A model generated the notes under the pieces. It did no database searches. It saw only the letters and a list, made by a program, of their open reading frames with translations, and was not told where the DNA came from. A program made the position numbers and the translations under genes. A stretch of 64,000 bases of DNA from the NCBI RefSeq assembly GCF_964204865.1, contig NC_135252.1:8329383-8393382 (forward strand), in the 5' to 3' direction. This document shows, piece by piece, positions 24,301 to 35,466 of this stretch. How positions within the stretch are numbered: the stretch's first letter is position 1; every line of letters begins with the position of its first letter. This DNA comes from Styela clava. Its lineage: Eukaryota; Chordata; Ascidiacea; Stolidobranchia; Styelidae.

Positions 24301-27300
24301 TAAATTTTCTCCAGGCCCGCTAGAACCATTTATTTTACCTCAAATTTTCTGATTTTAATAAGGAAGCATCATGCACTCTCATAATAAGGCATAATAGAAT
24401 TATACAGCATCCTGTACCTTCAATGGAGTAGTGCTGAGTGAAGGATGATTTTTAGATTGTGTTGGTTTACGTGTTGGAGTGTTAGTACGCAAGGTAGTTG
24501 GCTGAAGTGGGGCACGCTTCTCCCCTGCCGAAGAAGGCTTTGGTGTGGTGCTTGTACCCTGTAAAGTAAATCATACTGTTATAGTAGAATCCCCAGTCAT
24601 ATAAAAACAAATAGACTTTATCTTATAGTAATCTTCATAGCAATCTTTGGCTATGGTACCTCTATCTACGATCAAAAAATCATTCTAATTGCTAGTTCAC
24701 ATGACTTGCAACCTATTAGTTTTCCTCAATTAGCCTATAAAATATATACTTTGTACATAAAATCAAATTCCAAATTCAAGGAATAAAAACTTACCTTTGG
24801 GGTAATTCTGGTTGTAGTTGGAGTGCTTCTGGCAGTGTTGTTTTGCTTCACAGGCGATGCAGTATTCAATCTGTTGGACTGAGTAGTATTGTGTCGTTTA
24901 TTTGTGATGGCAGTAGTGGTGGTGGCAGCTTTGGCAGAACCAGGTCGACCTGGAGTTGATGATTTTGATTGTGGAGTTGGAATCCTTCTAGGCAAAGAAC
25001 TTCTCGGTGTTGGTTTGTTTTGCTTCGGTACAGCTTCGTCTGTGCTTGATGATTGCTAAAAGGCAATAGGTAGATGTCGTATGCTTGTTTAACAATCAGA
25101 ATTGTTTGTAGTGTACAGGGCTACAGGCGAACTCACGAAAGCGAGATTGAATCTGCTCCAGATTTTGCATGTGCATTCATCTTATCTCGGACCAGTTATT
25201 AGTATATCTTCTAATTAATTAAGATGAATTGTTATATTGATATATGGTAATCCACCAATTCATTGTAGCAAATACTCTCTTATATCATTTTCTCAACTAA
25301 AAGGGACTTTATCCTTTACACAGAGATGCCATTATATTTTCTGATTATTTTTCATTTCAACTTGCAAAATAGATTACCTTTGTTTTTGCTTCTGATGAAA
25401 TCTTTCCAGTTGCAATATGATTATTTGAATATTCTGAAAAACGTTGGAAAATATATAAGTTATTTATCTTGAAAACATGTGTAGCGTTTTTGAATAACAA
25501 TCTTCAATTATCTAAGCTCATCTTCATAATAATGGCTAGTTACAAAAAATCCAATATAATAAATGAAAAACGAGTACTAGAATGTACATGTACATGTACA
25601 TGCAATAAAAAATTGTCAATTATAGAGTATTATGGTCTTTCCTGTCTAATTTGAACAAATTTCATTAAAAACAGACTAAACAACTTACTGGTACTCCCTT
25701 ATTTTTGGTTCTGTGTAATATACCAAATTAGCTAAATTAAAATCATTGGCAGCATACGCTTGGCCATTGTCATATTATAGAGCCATTTGCTTTCCAATAT
25801 CATTTAATCATACATTGAAACACCACCGCTTTTCCTAACAAGTACTAGTATGTACATGTACATATAACAAAAAATTGTCACTTATAGAGTATTATGGTCT
25901 TCCCTGTCTTATCTGAACAAATTCCATTGAAAACAGGCAGTAGGAACAACATACTCCTTTATTTTTGGTTCCGTGTAATATACTTGATTAACTTAATTAA
26001 AATCACACACAGGGATTGCTTCAACAATGACCCGTAAGACTTGCATCCTTTCAAGAAATGTGTTTTTGCAACGGCGGGCACAAACCAAAGTATAAAGAAA
26101 TCTTACGTTTGACCTAGAAGTCATGAATAATTTATAGAAACTCGCCAAGACAAAACAACCTTCTCTAATGTGAAATTGTTTCATAGGTTTTGAATGGAAC
26201 ATCGTCCCACGGGCACTCAATGTTTGCAAGACTAAAATAGCTACGGTTCAAAATATTTCACAGAAAACGAAAAATTGGGGATTCCCTTTATAAACAACTG
26301 GCATTCATGTAATTCATAATAAATAAAATCACAATAATTCAAAATTCCATATTTAATCTTCTGTAATAAAAAATTTCCAGTTTCACACATCTTTATTTAC
26401 GTACCTTCCTCGCCAACAAATTAACATGTAACATGAACGATCCCGAAAATAACAATTTTCAACTTGTTACGAGTTACGTGTGTGTTCCATTTTATATACT
26501 TCGGGGGAGTTATAAGATGTGTTTTTATAGCATGACAACATCTTGACTGGACGTTAGACGCCTGCGGACGCGTTTCCAACAACAGAATAATATACATGTC
26601 ATAACAATGGACATCATAATAGCATTGTCCACTTCTTAAATGGGATTCGCAAAATCCTACCAACAATAAAATAACGCCCCGTTTCCCTGTCCACAATTCA
26701 CTTGTGGACAAGTCGATATCCGGTTGAGATGGCGACGAACGGTGAAATAGCCGAAATGGTGTCGTAAATTGTAAAAAAAAAATTATAGGACCAGTTATAG
26801 ACACTTTTTTATTAGAAACGGTGAATTTACGGTCATTTTTGAGAAAATTTATTATTTGACAATAGTACTAGTAGATTTTTATTTCGGCTGCGGGCTTGTG
26901 ACTTACAATTACAAAATTGCTCCGGACGTAGCCTATATTTTCCCGGATTGACTAAACCAGGTACACTAGGTTTCAAGAAACTATTCTAAAGACCTAATGC
27001 GCAAATTAATATTTGCTGACGTGATATACCAAACGAGAAAAACCCGATCAAAAACAACATACGTTGACGTTATGCGCAATTTCAGCTCTAGTGTATAGTT
27101 TAACTAAGAAAAATCTCCTTTACAAAGGCACTTTTTTGTGTATAGATCATATCAATCCTAATGACGCAGTCCTGCACACTACAATGCTATCGCTAACAAT
27201 TCAATAGTCTTAAATTTATAGAATTTCCCCGATATTACTATTGAAACAGACTCTGCGTAATTGGCAAATATTCAAGCTAAACTGTACCAGCCCCCTCCCC

Positions 27301-30300
27301 ATCTTAAAATTCTACTATCGACTGTGAAAAGTAAAATATGCATCAACCTCTGCTTCGCGAGACTCGAAAAAATAATCGAGAAGTGAGGTTGTACTAACTC
27401 GCCGTCTCCAGAAAAGCATTAAAAATCAATAAACGATTATATTTTGCATTTTCGACCGAAAGCGATATCAAATCCCGACGCAATTACAGAGAACGCTATC
27501 AATTTACAAAATGTGCTTTCATGTGGACAAGAACGGCAACTAGCAGCATATATAGAATCAAAATTGCAATGTGTAAAAAAGAAAAAAATTTTCTTCTGTA
27601 AACTTACTCGAGTGGATTTATCTCAAGAATTCCAGGTAGCGCATTGTCCGCTAATATTTTAACAAAACGTATCAAAGCATTCCCTCGAGATTTATATCAG
27701 CTTTAGAGCAGATAAAATGGTTAAAAACACATTTTTTTGTATAGTTCGCGATCTCCGTTGCTACAAACATCGTAATCTACTTAGAATTCCACAATCGAAG
27801 AATGGGATATTGCGAACAGGTATGAAAGTACAGTTGACGTAGCATTGAGCACAAGCAAATGCAGTTGGGAGGATATCATCCGGTAATATACGACCCACGG
27901 TATCAGTTCGTACTAATGAAAGTCGTCTTTAACTGTCGTTTTTAACCAGTTGAGTCTTTCCGAAATAAATCTTATACAATATTCCGATTATAATAAATAA
28001 ATATAATTGCCTTTGCGATATTTCAAAAAAAGATTCGCTAGTTGTGAACTAGTACAATTTTCCGTGCATCATCATTGGCCGAAGATAAACATAGGGCGTG
28101 AAAATAAAAGACAAAAACGTCATATTTCAAGTCAAATCCCAATATCTTTCACATACTAGATTTATATTATTAATAGTTTTATTAGTAGTTTTTTGAAACC
28201 TAGACAGATATCGCCGTAATCCGTCGGCTTTTGAAAAACAACCAAATCCCAACTTGAAACATGACATCCCTACCCTACGGTAAAATCTAAACTCCTACAC
28301 AAAAATATGCTGCCGAATCGATGAAAGCATTATTACCGAAATGGGATGTTGTGGTTCAATATATCGACAATCAAATCCACCGCATTAACCAATTAATCTC
28401 CAGGGATAACTCTTTCAACCACCATTTAAGAACATTGTGTTATCGGATTGCAGATAATGGCGATTGAACGCTACTTAGTGACCTCCGCGTAATACGAAAC
28501 AAAGTCAATGGTTCGAAAACGAACGAAATCATATAATACTGCAAAATAAGTATATTAATATCAATAGTTACGAGAAATTAAATGGCTGACAATTATCTTA
28601 AAATTCCTTCAAACAAAACAATACGCACTATTGAACGAGGTAAATAAATCGTTATTGTTGCATTATTGTCTCAATTTAGATCCTGACTTCTCTGGGTAAT
28701 ACGCGCTAAGCAATAGTGAAATAATTTCAAATCGAAATTTTTTTTACAAGCAACTGGCAAACCTCGAGCTAAAATGATCAAGCTGAATCCTCAATATAGA
28801 ACCTGTTACAAGACAAAAAGTGTGTCGTGCACAACAGCCGACGATCAAGTGATCTTCGTCAAACCCATGAAAGCAACATAACCTCATGTGGCGTCTGCCA
28901 AGTAAATCAACACCGTCGTTCGTTCGCTCATCATCAAGTTCTTTCAGTACTTGACATAACGATTGTGCCTGTTGAGAATATTAATAACCTGGGCTAGGGT
29001 TAAAGTTGTCATCATCATGGCTTGAATCCCAGTGGGATAGTTTAGTTCAACAAGTACAAAGGTGCGATGAAAACTACCAGTTGCTTTCTAGTCATCATCT
29101 CATATTGTATCGGGAATGAATCGGGAGTGTTTACGTAAAATAATCCACCCGCACGCTACATTAATTCAGTTCTTATTTACGCTTTCCTGATCCCATATAG
29201 TTTTAATATATACTCACGAGTTATATTTTCGACAATTCTGCATTAAATAACAATATATTTTCACACGAAGTGCGTTGTACACTTTTGCGACTCTAACTAT
29301 CGTCAATCCCCATGTACACTATCATTTACCGACTCTTCACTGGCTACATGACATTTTGTCATCAGTGGCCACACTACATTTATGATCGAAACAAACAGAA
29401 AAAGCTACTCGATAGTCGATACTTCATCAATCACGATTTATAATACGCTCCATAAATTACACAACATTTTGCATCTTGTTTCTTCTGAATACACACTTTT
29501 ATTAACTAACGCCTGGTACATTCTAATAACATCGTTTTACAAACGACACGTTTCCAATTGCCGATAAAATATTTCTCTCAGCCGCATAACTGAAAGGTAA
29601 TTTAAAGTTACTCGGGCATAAATGTTACTGCAGCACCTATCCCACATTGCTGCAACACAATATATTATAGGTGGATTATCAAATTCGTTAAACCAGCATT
29701 TTTGCCAAACAGACCTTACCGCCGCACCAAGTTTAGTATCAATATTAAGTGTAGCTAAGCTCATAATAGGCTTTTTTCTGCACGAGAAATATACCATCTA
29801 TGACAAGTTTCACAAATGAAAGTAATATTGTAAAAATCTTATGGATTTGATACAAGTTCAGCTGATGATAGCACTCTATGAAGTACTTGAGACAAAATAA
29901 GACAAAGCATCAAACTTCGATGACAAGTACCAAAATCCCCATTTAAAGTGTTTTTAACACTGAACAGGCAAACACCTAAATACCATTCATATTATAAGGG
30001 TTAAGTGAAAAATAACACATTATAAAGTAGCCCATGCACAGTCAAAAAATGGACTTCATATGTCGAAATATTTTAACTTGGATAACCTGGACAAATCAAA
30101 ATATCAAAATTGATTCGCTGAATACTATAACACATTAATACAAAAGATTATTTTAATGTACAAATTTTTATCCTCAATAAAATAGATCCACACAGATTAA
30201 TAGGCTATATGAATATTAATATAGATTTCACTGGAACCATCTCACCTTTTTCAATTTTTTCAAAGGAACTGGCAAAATAAGATTTTTCTTTACAATCACC

Positions 30301-33184
30301 ACGAATCAATATGATATTAACCTGGCGATGTACTTGAATGCAAGATCCCATCCAATATGCTTACAAGAAAAACACTTACTTTCAGCCAAAACATGAAATC
30401 CATTCAAAAATAAATTATTTAACACTGGATGGAAAAAGACATGTGTACAAGTGAGTCGGAAGAGTAGTACTCGTCTAGTAGATACATCAGTATGATTGAA
30501 ATACCTCATTTGTGAAACCACACAGAAGATTTGCTCAATAAGTGATACAGGAAAATAAAAACCAAATGAATGTTATTAGTATTAAAAATGCAATATTGGG
30601 AAAAATAGGTTTAAATACAGCTTTTCAAACCTACAGTACTTTAAACTGAGTTATATTTATAAGAGAAATTTAAACAAATCAATGCATGTTTGACGCATAA
30701 ATGCAGAAAAGGACTTCAATTATCCAGCGTTGCCCAGTTTTTTTTGTTTTTGTTCTATATTAAAATATTTTGAATTATTATTTTATAAATGTTAAATAAC
30801 TGAATTTCAAATCAGCCTCATTCCCAACAAACTAAAGTGATTGCCAACATCCCATTTGACTATATCGTATTACAATACCAAATGTAACTGAAAATAATTC
30901 CCCGTAATGATCTAAAATCAATGCTGAAGCATTCAATCATGCTTCACAAAAATATATCTGTAAAAATTTAGCATATTCACAATATGATGTCCTATGGTAT
31001 GATATGGTACATGCCACTAATCCTGCAATACATAAAAAAAAAGGGGATCTTTTCAGTGTTGAATAAAAAGCTTCAGGCTCGCTGCAAATGTAAAATTCAT
31101 GTTGACTATATATAAAACCAAAAACTAAATACACCTCTAACAGAACCACAATATTTCTGCACTGGTTTCAAACAGAATGTCACAAAATGTTTTAGAGACA
31201 TTCCCATTTCCATCATGGCATGGTAATTTCAGTGATGGATCTAACTACTTGGCCTACATAGATTTAGGATGTCAAGCCCAAAAACCATACCCACCGCTTC
31301 ACCCAACGTGTATTAAAATGGTTAAAAAATGATAAAAAAAATTTGAAAAAATCATGATGAATGATGAAAACAACTCTCACCAGTTTTTGATGAATAAGAA
31401 GCCCCTTCTATTAATAATTTCTTTTTTTGTTGTTCTTCTATAACCATTGATCGAAATTCTTCTTCCATCTTCTTGGATATGGACACCATTTCATTGTGCG
31501 ATAATTCCTAGAATAATTTCTTTGTAATTTCTATCGTTTAAATTTGCACAACAACTTCATGAAATATTTATGATTTTAAATATGCCACTGATCATGTTAA
31601 TTAACAAAATAAATCGGTAATTAAAGCTTAATGTAAGTTTCTGTTTATGAAATATGAAGCAAAAATCAACTAGACACACCTTATTTGGTGTACTTTCCTG
31701 AGCCGATGCCAACATATCAGCAATGATTTTCTCTTTTTCAGTTTCAGTTGGACTGGCTTCAGCATTATTTGTGTCCGATGGTGTGTGGGAATCAGAATCA
31801 ACATGATTAGTCTGTTCCAAATTCATATCTCCAGTTGCAGTATCATTTTTCTTATCAAAATCCTGAACAATGACAATTAAAGCAACATTCATAAATTTTT
31901 AGTTGAATAAAATAACATTGAGCCGTAAAGATATCAAACTATAAAAACATCTCACTCACTAAAATCATATCTTTAATAATTGAAGGGTAGGCTAATATAT
32001 CTAATAGCGGAAAAGACATTTTATTATGCACTAAGGCACAGAAGAAGGATATCTATACCTAATAACTAGTTGTTCCAAAATCAATAGTGGTACGCAGCAG
32101 CATTTGGATATCTTTCAAAATTGTTACACTGATACATACACCATCCAATAAGTGAAAGCAAATTAGGAATAGTTAGCCTTTTAGAGCCCAAATCCACATA
32201 AACTATATTAATTACCTGGCTTTTTTCTCCTATCGAATTTGAATCCGGAAAAGCCTGAATTGAACCTAGATATTTAAGTCACAGAATTATTAGGAAAAAT
32301 AATGAAAGTAAAAATTCCGTGAACTATGCAATTAGTAATGATTGTTTAGGATCATTATCACATCTTTACAAGAATATTAGAACCTTTTTTTTCAATTTTC
32401 AAATACATGATTCAATCCCCGGCTTCATTGTGGTATAAAATATAAATTTGTAAATGAGGCAAAAAATTTAGTGAATAACTGATAAAAAACTGGCATCATA
32501 GAAACTTTTGCCATCCAAAATTTGTCAAAATCACATAATGCTTCGCAAGAGAGCATTAAAAACATGAAAAGATATGTATAAAATCAAATTTACTGATTAT
32601 TCATTAAAAGTGATTCAACTCAAGAACTAAAGAGATAACATCGAAGAAACAATATACTAGAAATGCATGCGCAGAAAAAATTATTTTTTTATCACTATCA
32701 CCGAATTTGGCACAAGTAACCTAAATGAACTTCATTCAACTAATACTGTAATATCTAGTATTGAATAATATTGCATGTTGCATCCAATAAAAATACAATT
32801 AGACTGACCATCAAATCCATTTTCAATAACAGATTCTTTGTTTTTACATTCTGTTGAATTTCCATCACATTGGATAAGGTTATCAGATTGTGCTACATCT
32901 TGAAGCTCTTTCAAAATATCACTTTCAAAATTGGTGATATTTTTTCCACTATTTTCAACAGATTTCATTTGCATTTGATTGAAATATTCATCGACTATTC
33001 CTTCTGATGAATTTGTAAAGAAGTCATGTGCAGCAGTTGCATTATATTGGAAGTTTTCTCGACTGGGTGAATTGTACGGAGAGATAAAAGTGTCATCAAC
33101 CTGCAACGATGCATCTCCATTATCTACATTGCCATCAACTTTGTTGATTTGGCCGTTAGTATGTAATTCATCCATGACTTCCAT
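15341..33184 (-). CDS. MAPT: Tau/MAP2/MAP4-family microtubule-associated protein with ten repeats
   Basis: This is an invertebrate homologue of the vertebrate tau/MAP2/MAP4 set, so MAPT names a family rather than a one-to-one orthologue. Exons, all in frame: 33184-32809, 32265-32216, 31862-31680, 31507-31381, 25433-25378, 25055-24795, 24558-24418, 23834-23751, 23145-23041, 22537-22445, 21060-20968, 20728-20636, 20510-20418, 19892-19800, 18399-18307, 16310-16218, 16043-15900 and 15544-15341; 793 residues. Residues 1-264 are acidic and polar, 265-426 basic and rich in P/T/S/K as in tau's proline-rich region, and about 440-760 hold the repeats. R1 has [13 protein letters not shown], nearly the vertebrate R1. 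The tail KLNFNET matches tau's post-repeat KLTFREN. The start is uncertain: an acceptor at 33218-33217 precedes the ATG, so an upstream exon exists. The last exon is read to the stop; a GTAAGA donor just after 15420 offers another C-terminus. Confidence 0.9.
16847..17993. mobile_element. Non-autonomous hAT element in a MAP intron between R7 and R8
   Basis: Perfect 15-bp inverted ends TAGAGATGTACCGAT are flanked by a perfect 8-bp duplication GTTAGTAC (16839-16846 and 17994-18001). Subterminal CCGATACCGATA units resemble those of the element at 5850-7531, pointing to sister families. No coding capacity is seen in its 1147 bp. Confidence 0.9.
18931..19030 (-). pseudogene. Decayed tau-type repeat exon between R6 and R7
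   Basis: After an AG acceptor the minus strand opens with GTG and reads [15 protein letters not shown], aligning with the repeat core (V-x-SK-x-GS-x-x-N...P). The GGGK turn is lost, one residue is inserted before the core, and the next donor-like site gives a 100-bp exon that would shift the frame. It sits in order within the array. I read it as a dead repeat exon; it is not in the gene model. Confidence 0.5.
21380..21414. mobile_element. hAT-type terminus in the R2-R3 intron
   Basis: The segment ends GTTTGAAAACCACTG, the reverse of the common hAT end CAGTGGTTTTCAAAC. A G-homopolymer precedes it. The opposite end is not clear; a degenerate start near 21118 is possible. Confidence 0.45.
22140..22236. 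mobile_element. hAT-type terminal fragment, same family as the DCPS intron copy
   Basis: The segment ends GTTGCATACACCTGCTC with a GGCCCA block inside, an inverted match to the fragment at 12215-12300. The left end of this copy was not identified. Confidence 0.5.
23375..23652 (+). repeat. tRNA-derived SINE, copy 1, in a MAP intron
   Basis: A tRNA-like head (GCGCTAAGCGTTAGGAATA) leads to a B-box-like GGTTTGAATCC. The body has GCTTCCTCCACCAAGTCC and ends CCGGGATAAATATGTAAATC. It aligns along most of its length with the copy at 39433-39732. No long A tail or target duplication was resolved. Confidence 0.75.
25133..25195 (+). repeat. 63-bp dispersed repeat, copy A
   Basis: These 63 bp are identical to 34052-34114 in the MAP-ALG9 intergenic region; similarity stops abruptly on both sides. 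This copy is in a MAP intron 75 bp upstream of the exon starting at 25055. Function unknown; probably part of a dispersed element. Confidence 0.7.
25434..31380. other. Large MAP intron (5.9 kb), no supported exon
   Basis: This intron joins the exon 31507-31381 (phase 1) to 25433-25378. It contains the diverged tandem duplication at 25571-26004 and an ACATGT-rich microsatellite near 25586-25612. A plus-strand open frame at 27444-27662 weakly resembles a transposase DNA-binding region. I saw no exon with both splice sites and family similarity. Confidence 0.5.
25571..26004. repeat. Diverged tandem duplication, about 165-175 bp units
   Basis: Copies 25571-25744 and 25839-26004 share the segments AGAGTATTATGGTCTT and TTATTTTTGGTT and the TGTACATG-rich start, with scattered substitutions. 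About 95 bp of other sequence lies between them. Confidence 0.7.
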
Positions 33185-33216
33185 GACCCGATGCCTGTGA
33201 GAAGTTCGTCCACAAT

Positions 33217-33218
33217 CT
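33217..33218 (-). promoter_or_regulatory. 3' splice acceptor upstream of the MAP start codon
   Basis: The minus strand reads TTTTTAATTGTCAG and then 32 bp to the ATG at 33184, in a frame that stays open back to the acceptor. Either a 5' exon lies upstream or the transcript is trans-spliced. The partner donor was not identified. Confidence 0.5.
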
Positions 33219-34051
33219 GACAATTAAAAAATAGACTACGGTACGGTCTGACGGTAGCAAACTCTTAGATCAGTATATCTGAAAATTAACGAGGAATATA
33301 CAGATACGGTACCTATCACCGTACTCCCGAAGAGTATAGATACAAACACCATAATTACGGTACCGGTAACATGGCGATTGTAAATGATCCAATTTTTATT
33401 AAAACTCCTCAAATGCAGAAATGTCTCAATGCGTTAAAAACACAATACCGCAAAGCGTAGATCAGGAAAACCCTCATACTGAATATACCATAATGCTCAC
33501 CGATGCTCACTACACCTGTGTATGAAAACAAAGTTTACTCTCTTTTGCCTCTAGTGTCGATAAAATATTAAGCATTGGTAGAGTTTTGCATTATTTTTGC
33601 TTCGCCAGCAAGCATTCATTTCCTTTCCCTTTTTTTTCCCATTTTTGTTTGAAATTAATGTAATCTTGAGATTTATATTATTTAAACTGTGTACCGGTGT
33701 TTTAAAATTCATCATATAATACCGCCTAATTATTCATACTTACTCGAATATCCCTGTGGTGTCGCGATTGGGTCACGGAAGGCAAAGTGACTATAACACT
33801 TTGACGGAAGGCCAAAGCAGAGACAACGCGTGACATTCTTATTAGCGTCGGTCGGCGAGTGCGGAGGCGCGAAAGCTAGTTTTGAATTGCTATCCCTCAA
33901 ACCGCTCTTATCGTTACATTATCAAGTTTTCTAGGAGTTATTTTAGGATATGGACTTTTATTCATTTTAACTCTAGTTACTTATCGATTTTAATCGGTAA
34001 GTATGTTGATAGGTATTTGTCTGTATGTTTGTCTGTTAGATGCACGCGATA

Positions 34052-34114
34052 TCACGAAAGCGAGATTGAATCTGCTCCAGATTTTGCATGTGCATTCATC
34101 TTATCTCGGACCAG
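34052..34114 (+). repeat. 63-bp dispersed repeat, copy B
   Basis: Identical to 25133-25195 over all 63 bp, with unrelated flanks. Confidence 0.7.
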
Positions 34115-34571
34115 AAGCCTATTGATTTTGGGCGAACTAGATTTTTGTAAAGCGAGAGAATTTTGAGACCCGCCGAGTGTGTGTGTGCGATGCGCAGTGC
34201 GCAAGTTACAAGAGCGGATGACTCGAAACTGCAGTTTCTGTTTTGGGATCCCCTAACTATCGATCGATAAGTCTTCGGTTTCCAACCGCGTTTTAAGTAT
34301 TTTGAGGCGACTGAAGCTCCCGCAAATCCATGGCAGGATTTACAAATCATGAAATCTAACCCCAAATCCTTCAAAACTGTATCCATAAGAAAAATGTTCC
34401 AACTTACCCAATATTTGTCACCATCAGGGGCAGTCCTGCCATTAAAGCCGATCTGTCTTGGTTAAGGCAGCAAAATTTTACCCCCATAGGTATTCAATTT
34501 GCGGGTCTTACTACTTACTGAATAGAGCCCGAAACATCGCAGAAGATAAGGAAAAATTTACTTCATGACGC

Positions 34572-34628
34572 ACCCTAATCTGGTACACATACTGTGTTCA
34601 GGCTGTGCGCATCTTGGTGCACATACTT
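34572..34628. repeat. Single diverged arm of the fold-back repeat family
   Basis: CTGGTACACATACTGTGTTC and the downstream CATCTTGGTGCACATACT match the right arm of the fold-back at 5164-5227. No opposing arm is seen here. Confidence 0.55.
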
Positions 34629-34820
34629 TACAAAATTTTTTTGATAGGTGTGCTCAAAGTGTCACTATAGTCACTTTGGGTGTGCTCATATTACGTCATG
34701 TTGAGTTATTTAAAGATGTTACTGATAAAAATTCGTCATCATTCCCTACTACTGTATGCTGTTTTCCATCAAATTGTTTAAAATTTTTATGGACGCTAAT
34801 AAATATTGAAAGAAAAATGT

Positions 34821-34880
34821 TTCCATCTCTTCTGCGCTGTTTCGCGCTCTTTCCCTCTCTTCTGCGCTGTTTTGCGCTCT
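34821..34880. repeat. 30-bp tandem duplication
   Basis: Two adjacent 30-bp units, each containing TCTTCTGCGCTGTTT, differ at only two positions. Confidence 0.85.
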
Positions 34881-35429
34881 ATTCAGTAAGTAATAAGACC
34901 AGCTTTACCTGTGATATTGTGTGAAAGTTTGGTAAACAAACGGAAAGTCATCTGTGCTTGGTGCACTGAACATTTTTTTAAATTTATTGCTAGTATAATG
35001 TAAAGTGAGTACATTTCTACTGCACATCGATGAGTTGGAAATATCTTTTGTGCTTTTTTTGTAATGATAACGTTTTTTAAATTTCTGAGTGGGTACCTTT
35101 ACTAATTTGAAAATACAGAATTATATTTTGAGTTCCCTGTTCATTTGCCAGCTTGATATTAATCATCTTTAAACAACTTTATCAAACTGGATCAAAATTA
35201 TCCAGCAAGGACACTTTGGCCCATTAATCCACAAAAGATATGAAATGACCACAGAGTTGCCTGCAGAAATTCATATATTGAACCCCGCTCCTATTTTCGA
35301 ATATGTTTTAGATTTAATTTTTTCTATATTTTTATGGTTGGCACTTTCAGTTACATGTCCATAATCCATATTAACTGGCCCGTCAATGCATTGCTAATTT
35401 CATAATGGTGTTCTGTTACTTTTAACAAT

Positions 35430-35431
35430 AG
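35430..35431 (+). promoter_or_regulatory. Possible 3' splice acceptor in the ALG9 5' UTR
   Basis: TTACTTTTAACAATAG lies 35 bp before the ALG9 ATG. A 5'-UTR intron or trans-splicing would fit, but the pyrimidine tract is modest. Confidence 0.3.
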
Positions 35432-35466
35432 AGAGAATATTAGAAAGATTACAACTCATTGAAATC

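Larger units (their letters stand above)
33225..35466. other. Divergent intergenic region between MAP and ALG9
   Basis: The region holds the second copy of the 63-bp repeat (34052-34114), a diverged single arm of the 5012-5227 fold-back family (34572-34628) and a 30-bp tandem duplication (34821-34850 and 34851-34880). Promoters of the two divergent genes are presumably here but were not recognised. No coding exon was supported. Confidence 0.5.

Noticed and set aside
27444..27662. Plus-strand open frame in the large MAP intron with [18 protein letters not shown]
   Set aside because: It weakly recalls the helix-turn-helix region of pogo-like transposases, but nothing around it extends the match and no ends or duplications were found, so it is not called.
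28581..28641. Possible first exon (ATG followed by about 20 codons and a GTAAAT donor)
   Set aside because: No downstream exon with matching phase or family similarity was seen; chance is likely.
34096..34386. Minus-strand open frame of 96 codons upstream of MAP
   Set aside because: It partly overlaps the 63-bp dispersed repeat and has no recognised domain or splice link to MAP.
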